From NCBI RefSeq assembly GCF_900497805.2, contig NW_020954585.1, forward strand, positions 38,539,920 through 38,603,919: 64,000 nucleotides of DNA, in the 5' to 3' direction. Source of the stretch: Vombatus ursinus. Taxonomy: Eukaryota > Chordata > Mammalia > Diprotodontia > Vombatidae. The notes beneath the pieces were generated by a model that saw only the letters and a list, made by a program, of their open reading frames with translations, was not told the DNA's origin and ran no database searches. The translations under genes and the position numbers were made by a program. Below, one piece after another: positions 12,346 to 24,040 of this stretch (positions within the stretch are counted from its first letter, which is position 1; the number at the start of each line of letters is the position of its first letter).

Positions 12346-13144
12346 AGAATGAGAATAGTAAGGTATAATAAAAATCAAGAAAAATAGAGTACATATGAGA
12401 AAGAGACTAAGATAGTATTATTTTTATTAGTCTTTAAAGCCATTTTAAATCTCTTAAATCAAGAACAACAACAACAGCAATAAGACTACCTTGCTATCTT
12501 TTAAATTTAAAAACATTATTTTCTGGGGGAAAGGATTTGATCCTTTTAACAGAAGTAATTGGTAAAAAGTTGCAGGGGAGCTACATCTGTTGCTAAGAAG
12601 AGTGCTATTGTATTTAAAATGCAAGTTAACACAACAGCTGGCAGCTGGAAATAATCTATTGGGAGGCACAAAGTTTCTTGTCTCTTAGAGGATGAAAAGT
12701 TTCTTTTTATGATTATTTAAAAAGATCTCAAAATGTTATGCTGAATTGTAAAGTTACACTTGATTTTCTCTTTTTATATATGGGGCAAGATGAAAAGTAG
12801 TCAGAGGCAGTGACACTCCTAATTATGTGACAAGAAATGAGGACAAACTAAGGTTATCCTTTAAGTTAGTTTGGTCAAAACAGGTGAACAAAAATCTATG
12901 ACCAAAGTTAAAGAAAACCACTAGCAGATGGTATAAAATAGAAAGACTTTTGACATCAAGTTAGACAGAAGTCCAAAAATTGCTGACCATACCTTGATGG
13001 ATCAGATATTGTGCTGAAAATTAAAGATTCAGAATGAGTTAGAAAGAAAAGTTCCTATTAAATGTAGTGTTAAGTCTACAACTAAAAAATTAGTGAGAAA
13101 GGTACTATTGTTATGCTTAGGGATTTATCTAATTAAAAAAAATG
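12346..13144. other. No recognisable feature
   Basis: AT-rich sequence with no repeat or exon that I can support. Confidence 0.5.
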
Positions 13145-13250
13145 TTTCCTAAGTGAGGGAACTGGCGTATTGGGAAGAGCTTGTGATTTGGAATCAGAAA
13201 ATGGGGTATTTAATTTTGCCTCTGATGCTTAATATTGTTGTTACTCTAGG
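13145..13250 (+). mobile_element. MIR-type SINE, 5' fragment
   Basis: 'ttgggaagagcttgtgattt', 'ggaatcagaaaatggg' and 'tgcctctgatgctt' match the head of a sense MIR-type SINE ('gagtcagaagacctggg', 'cctctgacactt'). Confidence 0.45.
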
Positions 13251-13254
13251 CCAA

Positions 13255-13650
13255 AAAAGATCAATTATTTGAATGAGCTCAGTAGTAGATTGAACTAATA
13301 ACTGAAACATTGCTTCCTGCTTGGAGCTTACCCAGTTGAAGGGCTTGGTGAGGATGCTGGAAAGGGAGAAAAGGGCCCAACAGGACCAGGAGATACCACT
13401 TGGACACAAGTATTCCCTTCATAGGTGCCTGATTTAAAGTATCTTTGTGCTTTAAATCTGAGCCCAATCTTCCAAATGAAGGTGAGAATGTGTTCCAGCT
13501 TTGGGGTAATGTTGTTTGTAAATTTTGTCCTTGATAAACTTTCTCAGTAAATGTAATTTTGTCAAAGCTGATTAACATCAACTGGTTAAATAGTATTGAA
13601 TTGAGCAGAGCTGATGGAAGATCATGAATAATAGAATTAGAAAACAAAAC
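13255..13650 (-). mobile_element. Possible endogenous retrovirus pol fossil
   Basis: Minus-strand frames carry an echo of the retroviral reverse transcriptase 'LPQG' block, followed some 60 residues later by an echo of the 'LTK...FNW' block before RNase H. The order and approximate spacing fit a gamma/class I-type pol. It is clearly broken, with several breaks in this short piece, and looks old. I see no LTRs, gag or env. The likeness is weak and could be chance. Confidence 0.33.
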
Positions 13651-14224
13651 TCCTCAGTTACCCCTAAAAATCTGTGGGAAGAATCAGCCAGCCACCCTCT
13701 GGGGACTCAACTGCCAGTGCAAGTGGGGATTGAGAGAATGCTTCCCTATGTATGACAAAATTGCCATCATACATGGTGGCTTCTTAAGGGATAAATATTG
13801 GATCCTTCATGACAAAGGATATGATTATTCTAATTGCTGGATATCCAAGTTTTGGTTATACAATAGAAAAAATTAGTTTTCCCATCCTGTTTTTATTTAG
13901 ACAGTCCATTTTATGGTTGATTTCCATGCAAATCAGATCAGTCTCTTGGTGATAATATTGGCTTCTCTGAATGCTTAATTACTAATATATGTTGTATTAT
14001 TGTCCCCTTACCAATATAAAGGCTGAGTTGTGTGGATTTTTGAATCCCCAAAATACTGGTGCCTTTTCAATAATCTGTATCATCTTCTGATAGCTTATAC
14101 ATGTCACTTTTTTATTTTTTTAAATTTTAAGCAGCTGGATATTAGTTGGCCTATTTGCAATACAAGTCCAGATATTTTGTTTGAGATCTTTGTCTAGTGC
14201 AGATTCATGGAATAAGATTTGAAT

Positions 14225-14500
14225 GTTGACCAAAAAATTCTTGGGAATGAATGAATGAATGAAAAATGTGCAAAACACTGCTCCAAATATGGGGAGCAAA
14301 AAGATGGTCTCAGGGGCAGCTAGATGGGGTAGTGGATAGAGTACCAGACCTTGAGTCAGGAGGACCTGAGTTCAAATCCAACCTCAGACACATGATACTC
14401 ACTAGCTTTGTGACCCTGGGCAAGTCCCCAGTTGCCTCACCAAAAAAAATAGTCCCTTCCCTCAAGTAGCTCACATTTGAATAGTGACAACATGCATAGG
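14225..14500 (+). repeat. Ancient interspersed repeat split by a SINE
   Basis: The left part has 'gaatgaatgaatgaaaaatg', 'caaaacactgctcc' and 'ggggagcaaaaagatgg'. The right part resumes 'agtcccttccctcaagtagc', 'tcacatttgaatag'. A marsupial SINE at 14313-14450 sits between these halves, so the SINE is younger. Confidence 0.55.
14313..14450 (+). mobile_element. Marsupial tRNA-derived SINE (A-tailed)
   Basis: Starts 'ggggcagctagatggggtag' and carries a pol III box B ('gagttcaaatcc') and the conserved 'gtgaccctgggcaagtc' core. It ends in an A-run (14441-14450). It belongs to the same family as the copies at 16373, 29409, 46072 and 55467. The A tail fits mobilisation by L1. Confidence 0.9.
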
Positions 14501-15831
14501 AGGTTTCAGTGGCAAGTCAGATGGAAAGACCTCGTAGTGCTCAGGGTGTAGTGGCAAAGCAGAAGATAATGTATCTTGTTTGCCTTCTCTTCCTTGACCC
14601 CACTGATAAACCATATCTACTCCTAATGTTAAAACATTTGACAAAGTAAAAGGCCATTTGGCTGCAAGAACTTTCTTTTAGGTCTTCAGTAGCTGAGGCT
14701 ACTGATGACAAAAGGGGTACAGAGTTTTTGATATCCATTTTTCATTTTGACAGGGGTTGCTTAACTGGACGATGGATACAGGGCCCAGTTGGAAGTAAAG
14801 TGCTTACTTGGAGGAGTGGCGGGGGGGGGTGTTGCTGCTGTCCCTGGTGCTCTTGAGCTTATGATCTTTGACTTTCTTAATCATAACCTGAGGGGAGATG
14901 ATGGTGGTGTTTCGATTCACCTGCCATACATCACCTCCTATCTTTCCCTCAGGATGTCTTGCTGTTTCTACTAGTCTGACTTGCCTTCCCATGTGAATGC
15001 TATTTGATTGCATTTTGGAGGTGATATTTAACCCCTCTTTTATTGACATAAATCCCCTGAATTCTAGCTGTGGAGGGCTAGACTTGAAGCAGAACAATTA
15101 GTCTTACAGACTCAGCTATTCCAACAGTTTGGACTTACCTGTTCATAAATGACAATTTGTCAGTGGTTATTGGTTGTGGAGTTGAAGATGGCGAGTTAAT
15201 TTTTCTAGAGGTCTTTCCACTCATTGATGGTTGTAGGAATTAGGATGGGAGCAGGGATGGACTAGGGACTGATACTCTCTGGGTTCTTAGGTCCATTTCC
15301 TTGGGCTGTCTCCACTAGAGTCTGAAGGGGATCATGTTGATATTTGAACTTGCTTAATTCTTCAGCAAGTAATGAATCTGAGGGAATATATGTCTTGTTT
15401 AGCAGTGGACCCTTTATTAATCCATTTTGAACTTTATTCTTGGTCACAAACCAAACACAAACTTCCTGAGCTTCAGTTTTCTCATTTGTAATGTAATGAA
15501 GCTTTATAATACTTTCTGCTCCTTATTTGCTATGTTATTGTTGGTTTTATTTTTTTTTTTGCTTCTTTGGGTTAAATAATATTATAAATGTGTTTTGTCA
15601 GTACATAAAATCTATGGAAATATAAACTCTTAAGGAAAAGACTAAGTTGCTTATGCTGTGGAATAGTCATAGAAAGTTATTTCAGGCATTACTTGCAAAA
15701 ATGAGAATTAGATAAATTCTAAAAGGGATAAAAAGTATGTATTTGTCAAAAATAATGGGAAAAATGAGAAATATTTGAAAAACAAAATTGGGAATGGACT
15801 TGGGGATTACCTTGAAAGTAAGCAGCTCAGA
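14501..15831. other. No recognisable feature
   Basis: Contains a G-run near 14820-14828. Minus-strand open frames of 61-97 codons between 14541 and 15447 show no domain I can name. It lies beside the weak pol trace but gives no clear support for one larger element. Confidence 0.45.
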
Positions 15832-16225
15832 GAGCCAAGATAGTGGAATGGTAAGAAGAATATCCAAAACCTTCCTTTCACCTTCCTCACAAAGGAAAAA
15901 AAAATTCCTCACTGAGAAATCCAAGAAATAAATCATGAATCACTTTTCCCAGCACAGGCTGGCATCAGAAAACAGAGAAATATATGGATACTAGAGACAC
16001 AGTCTGATTAGGAAGGAGCATTCCAGGGTGCAGGGACTGAAAACATACCAAAAATGTGACAAAAAGCAAGAAGAGGTCCAAGACCCTGATACAGGGGCAC
16101 TATGACTTTATGGCAGGTGCCAATTTGCAGTTCTGTCACTCACTATCTAGTTCTAGGATGGACTGAAAAGGGAGCCTGCACCTAGGGGTGACTTCCAAAT
16201 GTAAGAAATAGACAGAGGTCCTTGC

Positions 16226-16345
16226 CAGGTATGAGGAACCTGTGGCCTCATGTGGCCTTCTTGGTCCTTGGGTGTGGTTTTTTGACTGAGTCCAAGTTTT
16301 ATAGAATAAATCCTTTTATTAAGGGAATTTGTTCTGTGAATGACC
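16226..16345 (+). mobile_element. hAT-type DNA transposon remnant
   Basis: Starts 'caggtatgaggaacctgtgg', followed by 'cctcatgtggcc', 'ggtccttgggtgtgg' and 'actgagtccaagttttatag'. I recognise this as a common mammalian/marsupial non-autonomous hAT of the type with a 'ctgyggcc' terminus. The second inverted terminus is not evident, so it is a partial copy within the L1-A 5' region. Confidence 0.5.
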
Positions 16346-16353
16346 TAGATTAT

Positions 16354-16700
16354 GTTTTGCTTGTCCTTCATTTTTTTTAGGCAATTGGGGTTAAGTGACT
16401 TGCCCAGGGTAACACAGCTAGTAAGTGTCAAGTGTTTGGTCTGAGGCTGGATTTAAACTCAGGACCTCCTGACTTCAGAGCTGGTGCTCTATCCACTGCA
16501 CCACCTAGCTGCCCCATTTTTTTCCTTTCCTTTTTTTTTGTCCTTCATTCTTGAAGAACACTATGACATCAAGGCATCCCATGACTTGAATGTGAATTGG
16601 ATTTAAGTGAGGGCTGTGCAAAGTCATCAGCCTCACCCTTTCCTCCAGAGCCACCTGGATCCAGTGGCAAGACATAGATCAGGATAACTGGAGAGGGTCC
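16354..16700 (-). repeat. Unclassified dispersed repeat, 3' end, split by a SINE
   Basis: Its reverse complement matches the last ~160 bp of the element at 33440-34098: 'gtcttgccactgga', 'gaggctgatgactttg', 'ttaaatccaattcaca' and 'gaatgaaggacaagcaa'. A SINE at 16373-16537 is inserted near its 3' tail. Confidence 0.7.
16373..16537 (-). mobile_element. Marsupial tRNA-derived SINE with TSD
   Basis: Antisense copy of the A-tailed SINE: T-run, 'taggcaattggggttaagtg', then 'tatccactgcaccacctagc' and 'tgcccc'. The 12-bp duplication 'ttgtccttcatt' lies at 16361-16372 and 16538-16549. The duplicated bases belong to the unclassified repeat, so the SINE landed in it. A T/C-rich stretch between the SINE head and the right TSD (16517-16537) is not explained by the SINE consensus. 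Confidence 0.88.
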
Positions 16701-17309
16701 CAGATGCCCCTAGACCATGTACTGAGTTAGGGGGGGAAAAACTTCAGAAACAAATAATAGCTAGTTGGTTCTGATCTCAGGAATACAACTGAATCTCAGT
16801 TCCACCCCTCTAAATGAATCTGAACCCTGCAATGGAATAACTAATACAGGAATCCTAGATCAAAGGGGAGCCTAAGGTTCTGTCAATTTTATCTGGCAAA
16901 GGTTTTCAGACAGTTGGTAGAGACTGAGTTAATCAGCATTACATAAGAACTTCCAAAAGGGGGCAAAACAATAGGAATATTACCCAGACCTAAATCCAGG
17001 TCAAAAACTTCTAGAGCTCAGACAAAGAGGTAAGGGAAAATACTTTAATTTGAATTATACCACTTCGGGAATACTTGAAGATCAAAGCTCTTCCTAGCTG
17101 TTCCTAAGATCCTTGTATAATCCAACACTCAATACCCCCAAGAAAACAGCACAAAGACCCAAGAGACAAAAGGTCAATGGAGACATTCCCCCAGAAGTGT
17201 GCAGAGTTCTGAGATCCTGTATTAAGTCAGTAAGAGCAGTATCATGAATAACCCAGACATTTTTCCCAAAGTTCATAACATAACATAAAGTTCAAAGTCA
17301 AGAAGTAGG

Positions 17310-18250
17310 CTAAAAGAAAGAGTAAATAAAAAATAATCCTTTTATAAAGAGCTGCTAATGTGACAGGGCACAAATCCAGCAAAAGAGAATGACTCAAAAA
17401 TATCTACAAGCACAACCTCAAAGAAAAGCATAGCTTGGATAGAAATCCAAACAGATTTCCTGGTAGAGATGAAGCAAGAGGTTGTTTTTTTTTAATGGTT
17501 AAAATAGTTTAAAACCAAATAATATTGCTAAAAGAAAAAATGATAAAAAAATGACAACTGTGGAAGGAAGATTTTTAAAGAAAAATCATATCTTAGAACA
17601 AGAAGTATAATAACTTATCCAAATGGGAAAAAATATCCTGAAATTTAGAATTGACCAAATAGAAAGAAACACTAAGACACCAAAATATAGTATAATAAAG
17701 TAAAACAACTAAAAATAGAAGGAAATATAAAACATTTTATGTTAAAAATGACTGACCCTTGTAAATATATTGAGGAGAAACAATTTAAGGATTATTGAAT
17801 TACCTAAAATCCATGACCTCTACTCTTCCAAAAAAGAAAAAAAAAATAACAAACTAAGATACCATATTTTAAGAATAAAATTGCCCAGATCTCTTAAAAC
17901 CAGAGGACAAAGTAGAAATAGAAACAATTCATTAACTACCACTGTAAATAAATGCAAAAATTTGAAACTCCCAGTAATATTGTGACCAAAATGCTGACCT
18001 TCCAAGTCAAAGGAAAAAAAATACTGTAAACAGTTAGAAAGGAAGAATTAAAGTACTGAGAAGCTAGTCAGGATCACATAAAATTTAGCAGTCATCATTA
18101 TAAAGGAGTGTAGTACTTGGGATACAATATTCCAGAAGGCAAAAAAGTACAGACTTACAACCAAAAAGTGACTTTCCCAGCAAAACTGAATATAATTCTA
18201 CAAGGAAAAAATGAACATAAAATGAATAACAGGATTTCAATACATTCCTA
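17310..18250 (+). pseudogene. L1-A ORF1 remnant
   Basis: L1 ORF1 encodes the trimeric RNA-binding chaperone of the L1 particle. The frame around 17770 reads RRNNLRIIELP, matching the 'SRRSNLRIIGVPE' start of the ORF1 RNA-recognition domain. Near 18120-18210, frames give '...IPEGKK...PAKLNIILQGK', matching the conserved ORF1 C-terminal 'YPAKLSI...G' block. The N-terminal coiled-coil part (17310-17760) is only recognisable as A-rich sequence. Several stops and frame changes; not functional. Confidence 0.65.
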
Positions 18251-19612
18251 ATGGAAAGGCTAGAACTTCAGAGAAACTTTGAAGTGAAAACATTACCGAA
18301 GAGAAAAAGGAAAAAAAGGTAAATATGAATGAATAACCACGATGGATTAAACATGGATAATTATATTTTAATATGGGGAGATGACACACTTATCACCTCA
18401 AAATTCAGTCAACATGTTTCGCAGTGAGAAGCTGGTAGTGGTTCTGTTCTATTTTGATGATCTGTTAAAAAGAACAGAATAAACAGAGTTGAAATAAAGA
18501 ACTGGAGCAGAGTCTTGTTTCAGCTGAAGTGCAGAGGGCAGAGGTAGCAATCATTAACTCAGATAAAGCAAAAGTAAAAATAGATCTACTTGAAAGAGAT
18601 AATCAGGGAAACTACATTTCACTGAAAGGTACCATAGACAATGAAGTTAATTTTTTTTTCAGTAAGTTTCTCTGACAAAGACTTCATTTCTCAAATATGT
18701 AGGGAACTAAGTCAAATTTATATAAAATAACAAGAGCCATTCCCCAATTGATAAGCGGTCAAAGGATAAAATTGGTGTTTTTCAGAAGAATTCAAAGCTA
18801 TCTATAGTCATATTTAAAAAAAAACACTGTTGATTAGAGAAAGGCAAAATAAAACAATTTTGAGTTGCCACCTCACAACTATCAGAAATGACAAATGCTG
18901 GAGGGAATGAAGGAGAATAGGTACATTAATGAAATGTTGATGGGGCAGCACATTGGTCCAACCCTTATGGAGAAAAATCTGGAACTATGCCCAAAGGGCT
19001 ACAAAACTCTGCATACCCTTTGACCCAGCAATACCACTATTAAGTCTGTATCCCAAAGAGATCAAAGAAAAAGGAAAAGGACCTTACTACAGATATATTT
19101 ATAGCAGCTCTTTTTATGGTGGCAGATGAACAATTTCTGGCATTTGATTGTGATGGAAAATTATTGTGCTATAAGAAACGATGAGGGAAGTGGTTTCAGA
19201 AAACACATGGTGAGACCTATTTGAACTCATGCAAAGTGAAGGGGGAAGAACTGGGAGATCATTGTGCACAGTAACAGCAATATTGTAATGATGATCGACT
19301 GTGAAAGACCTGTCTGTGGTCAATACAGTAATGCAATACAATTCCAAAGGACTCATAATGAAAAAATGCAACCCAACTTCAGAGGAAGAACTGATGAACT
19401 TTTAGTGTAAATTGAAGTATAAATTTCTTGCTCTTTTTTTTTTTTTTGCTTTTTATGCTACATGACTAACATGAAAATACCTTTATCATGATTTCACATG
19501 TATGATTTATATTATATTGTCTGACTTCCAAGTGGGTGGGGAAGAGGTAGGAGGGAGGGAGAGAATATGGAACTCAAAATTTAAAAAGGAAAGAATATTA
19601 AAAATAAACAAT

Positions 19613-20560
19613 GCTTTTAATTACATTAATGAAAATATACATTTACTCTTAAATCATTATTTTTTGGTGGCAATGATTGCAGGGTTGGTAGTTTGAGATT
19701 GAAGAGATGGAAGCAATAGTCCTCAGACAGTGGGAAAGGGAGCAAATACTTCAGGGATATTTTCAAAAACTTATGAAGCCTGAGTTTAAGGAAAAATAAA
19801 AGGAAGTAACAGCTTTGATATCTCAATCTACCTCAAGTGTATTGGGAGTACAGGATAAGAACAGTGGAGGTAAGAGCAATGGAGGTAAAAAATCTGGCAT
19901 TAGGAAGTAGGGGTCAGAATCTCTTTACAAATACAGAAATAATGGGGAATATTGAAGATCATAAATATGAATGTGACAGGAATAACAGAGACCTTGTAAC
20001 AGACTTTAATCAGTTAGGAGCATCATAGAAATCCCTCATCTTTAAATAAGTATTCTGATTTTCAGAACAACTTCTTTGATCTAGTATCTAGGGTATAATG
20101 GGAAATATCAGTTGAGAGGGAAGATATAGTGGCCTTAACATGGGCAAGTTGTGACTGTAAGAGTTAAAGTAGATGTAGTGTCTGTGACTGGAGAAACAAA
20201 CTAACTTCTACCACACCATATTGCCCACTTGTTGAATTAAGGTTTTAGGGAATCAGGCTTATGAGATGAAAGCCTCTTAAAAACAGAACCAAAATCAACA
20301 AAGGTGTGGAAAAGTTGTTGGAATAGGGATGCTCTGCAATCATAGTAATAAATAAGATGTGAATGAATTACAATGAAACACACATATGTTCCATTCTCTC
20401 ATATAGATATTAATATAAAAATAAAACATGTATATAATATAAACACAGAGATACGAATGAGAGAGAATAAAATGTGTGTGTGTTTCATTCTATCTCACTC
20501 ATATCTCTATCTTTGTATTTGGGGGACAATAACACTATTAACAATAGCTTTATGTAGCTC
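19613..20560. other. No recognisable feature
   Basis: Unique-looking sequence without a family match that I can support. Confidence 0.5.
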
Positions 20561-20745
20561 CATTCTAGTGTGTATGTATGTGTGTATATGTATGTATATG
20601 TATATATATGTGTGTGTATATACATATATATACACATATATACTTGTAGATACAATTATGCATGTATATATCTCATATATACATAAACACATGCATATAT
20701 ATATCATATATATGTATGCTTGCATTATGTGTGTGCATGTATCAT
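20561..20745. repeat. TATG/TATA/GTGT-rich compound microsatellite
   Basis: Alternating purine-pyrimidine tract with tatg, tata and tgtg units and many short self-complementary stretches. It produces tyrosine/isoleucine/cysteine-rich open frames on both strands (up to 124 codons, 20373-20747) that are artefacts of the repeat. Confidence 0.9.
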
Positions 20746-20840
20746 AACAATCAACCAGCATTTACTGTCTTGTATTTCAAACATTATTCTAGATGTTTGA
20801 ATTACAAGGACAAAAGAAATACAAGTACAGACAGTCTCCC
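20746..20840 (+). repeat. Ancient interspersed repeat fragment
   Basis: 'accagcatttactgtctt', 'acattattctagatg' and 'attacaaggacaaaagaaat' resemble the head of the family at 7590. Confidence 0.4.
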
Positions 20841-22043
20841 CAGATCAACTCACTCTCTAAACTGTTCCACCTGCTCACCAGCAACTTTAGCATCTTTGAG
20901 ATGACCCTAAAACCTACTTTCCTTATTAGTTAGTCCCTGCCTAGCACTACCATTTCATAAAAGACCTTAGCCATATGTACTTTACATTCAAATTAACTCA
21001 TTCTCTATATGATTAAAATCTTTCACTATCAGCCTTGCTATGATGTTGGTATCCTGCTCCCTCCCCACTATCTCCCTATTGTACCTCTCAAGCTCCTCTT
21101 TATGATTTTTCCCCTCCTATAAGAATATCAGCCTCTCCCCCACCCCATCCACATCACCTTAGGAAGAGAAGATTCTGAACCATATTCTAATCTATACTGG
21201 GGGAAAGGGATGTTAAAAAGGCAAAATAATTTAAAAAATAAGGATTTGAATAACAATTTAAGTAAACAAAACAAGTAGAATAAGACAAAGAAATGACATT
21301 GTGGTGGGCAAACTGGTATGAATTGGGGTAGAGAGGGAGCCTATGTGAAAAGACTTCAATCAAATTAGTATAAGGAAAATAATAGGGATCAAGTGCCAAT
21401 CTAAAAGAAGTTGAGGTGAGAATGAATTAAAATAATTCTATGGAGAAAAACACAAGCTTAACTATTCTAATCTTAAAAGTGAATAAATTTGAACCCTTTG
21501 GGCTCCACATGCATACTCATTTCTCTTGTAATAAACTTGGTTTTCACATTAAAAAATGAATAAGCTCAATAAGATGAAAGAATGAATAGTAGGGCAGAGA
21601 ACTACTACTAGGGTAGAACCAGAAACATAATATAGGCACTAAGTACAATAATGCTATATGTATATGTGTGTGTGTGTACACATATACACATATGTGTATA
21701 TATGTATATAAACACTTTGTCAGTTGAACTCTGATTTACTCTTTTTCAAAATAAATTTTTTAAAATATTTTTGTACATCACTTAATTATCCCCCAATATC
21801 CCTCTCCCTTTCCCTCCCAGAGAGCTATGCCATATAACAAATATTATTTTATGGAAAAAAATTAAAAACATAGAAAAGTCAATGAAACTGATTAACTTTC
21901 ATCCTAGAGAAATTAAATACAACTCCCTCCTCTCAGTAGAGAAGTGAGAGGACTACATATACAGAAAGTGGTTTTCATCATTAGATATGCCCACTGGGTT
22001 GGTTGGTTTTGCAAAATGCTTTTCTGTATTACAAAGGAGAATT

Positions 22044-22045
<2 letters not shown>
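20841..22045. other. No gene; short alternating tract inside
   Basis: A self-complementary TATG/TGTG/CACA tract occupies about 21656-21712. A segment at 21720-21850 ('caatatccctctccctttcc') looks like repeat sequence, but I cannot place it in a family. Nothing else is supported. Confidence 0.45.

Positions 22046-22087
<42 letters not shown>
22046..22087. repeat. (GT)21 microsatellite
   Basis: Uninterrupted GT dinucleotides, 42 bp. Confidence 0.95.
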
Positions 22088-22088
<1 letters not shown>

Positions 22089-23859
22089 GAGGGGTGATAA
22101 GGGGGTGATTAAGGGGAAATGACCCTACAGTATAAAAAGCCATAAAAATATAAAACAACAATAACAACCACCACTTGTAATCTGCATTTTTTCCTATCAA
22201 ACTGGACCTGAGTATGCCAAATACAATGTCTCTTGTAGAATAGAGTTTTACAATATACAAACATTTATTGCAAAGGGAGAGTTTTTCCTTTACAGTTGCT
22301 CCCAGCTTTCTAGAGGAGCCCCTGTGGTGCCTATTTTTTTGAAGAAATCTTCCACATTCCATTTTCATTAATGAAAACTTTATATGTTTCCCAGAGTATG
22401 CTGTAGGATATAATTAGGCAAGGTGACAGTTATCCTTTAAGCTCTTTTGGATGTTGGCATATGGAAGGAAGAAATACCTCTTAAGTAAAGATTCAATAAT
22501 CAGTTCCTGATGTCACTCTCTTCTATCCCAAATTTGAAAAAAAAATCTCTGTAAATACAAGAAAACCTGTTCTGTGATACATAATCTTTAAAGCAGAGGT
22601 CCAGGTTAACTAAAGTTACTCATATTCAAGTTTGATTCTGTGGAATTGCCTTATACTTTTCTTGATATTGTTAAAGACAGTTTCCTAGACCTGAGTTAAC
22701 TAAACTAATTCAATCAGGAATTGAGACTGTCAGAACCAATGAAGTTGTTGCTTGTTGAAATAGAAAACCTATAAATGAGGAACATAGCCACTTCCAAAGG
22801 ACTGTGTGTTAGGACTGGAGGGAAGGCATACTCTTAGAAATGCATCCCTGTTGAAACAGCTGCACCTCATAGGCTTTAGTAGGTTGTCATCCCACTGTAG
22901 ACTTCATTAAACAATGGGTAAGGTAATAGAATGAATGCTATTACTAGTCTGTTCTGAAGTATTCTCTTTTTATTGACCTTTGAGGGTATAACAATTCGAT
23001 ATGTTGATTGTATCTAAGTAGCTTGAACCATGATAGATACTACATCTGTGCCTACGCCTCGTTGTCACAGATGAAATCATTGGAGATGCTTTTAATGACA
23101 GTTCTGTGTTCTAACATAATTTTAGTGGAGAGTCCTTATCACTGGAATTTATTTTCCCCCATAATGCTTGACAGACTATGAGTGTGTTGACCTTTTCTAG
23201 AATAAAATGCAGGGTAATGCCCATCTGTTCTTTCAGGCTTTTGCCTAAAGAGCTTATGAAATAGGGAAATGTGAGGGTCATGGAAAGGGAGCTTTGAGAT
23301 TTGTCCAATTTATTTTTGCTTTGCTTTTCATCAATAAAAAAAAATAGTAACCCAGTCCAATTCTCCTTAATTTGTGAAATCTAATGAGAACACAGATTCA
23401 GGGAGTATAGATGTAGAGCATTTAAAGAGGTGAGCTCAAGCATGCCTTGAATAAGGGAAATATTAGGACAAATTTCTACATGAAGGCTTGAATAAATTTC
23501 ATCTACCCATTTAAGCAAACACAAAGGGATAAAATTAGGGAAATTGATAAGGAAAATCAACAGGCTGTGCAACATACAATGAAATCTTGTTCAGCAATTA
23601 TCAGTAGGAAATTTTAGAATTAGATTTTATATTTTTTATCTGTATTTATCTATTTTATCTGGTTTTATCTGTTTCAATAAATTTGGCCATAATATTGATG
23701 ATGATAATAATGATAGTGGTTATGATGATGAAAACAACAACAATAATAACAATAATCTACTATTTGTACTTAGGGCTCTCTTTATTGGGTGGCTTTTACT
23801 ATTGCTTCAAGTCTGTCATGATTTTTCAGGGACTGAATTCTGAAAATATTTTTCTCCCA
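22088..23859. other. No recognisable feature
   Basis: Unique-looking DNA. ATG/ATA/CAA-rich stretch at about 23694-23757. No exon or repeat family is supported. Confidence 0.5.
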
Positions 23860-24040
23860 AAACCATGGATTTGGAGCTGAAAGGAACTAGTTCAACTTCT
23901 TCATTTTGTAGTTGAGGTAACTGAGATCTGGAAGATTTAATTCACTTGCTCAAAGTAGGACAGACAGTGGAAGGACTAAAATTCAAAGTCAGGTTTTTTT
24001 TTTAATTTCCAAATAGTCCTCTTTCCACTATGCAACAGAG
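23860..24040 (-). mobile_element. MIR/THER-type SINE
   Basis: Antisense order: 'ggatttggagctgaaagg', 'ttcattttgtagttgagg', 'taactgagatctgg', 'cacttgctcaaagtaggac'. An internal T-run near 23995-24004. Confidence 0.6.

Larger units (their letters stand above)
15832..19612 (+). mobile_element. L1-A: LINE-1 with ORF1 but without RT (half-L1 type)
   Basis: A marsupial L1 read on the + strand. The 5' edge is 'gagccaagatagtgg', the L1 'ccaagatgg' start. The 5' UTR is interrupted by a hAT remnant, an unclassified repeat and a SINE. ORF1 remnants occupy about 17310-18250, followed by a scrap of the ORF2 endonuclease (18540-18655). The sequence then jumps at about 18660 to the last part of ORF2 and the 3' end. 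That last part shows 'actatgcccaaagggct' and 'ctttgacccagcaatacca', corresponding to the L1 'FDPAIP' block. The RT domain is absent. ORF1 plus a piece of ORF2 without RT is the layout of HAL1-type elements; whether it is a family member or a lone deletion needs other copies. Confidence 0.8.

Noticed and set aside
13279-13647. 122-codon minus-strand frame as an intact gene
   Set aside because: No start context or domain as a host protein; the only resemblance is a weak, broken pol trace, listed as a fossil.
14541-15447. Minus-strand frames as further parts of a retrovirus
   Set aside because: No recognisable gag, protease or RT blocks and no LTRs; not supported.
20373-20761. Open frames of up to 124 codons on both strands, rich in Tyr, Ile and Cys
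   Set aside because: Produced by TATG/TATA/GTGT microsatellite sequence; no stop codons arise in such repeats by construction.
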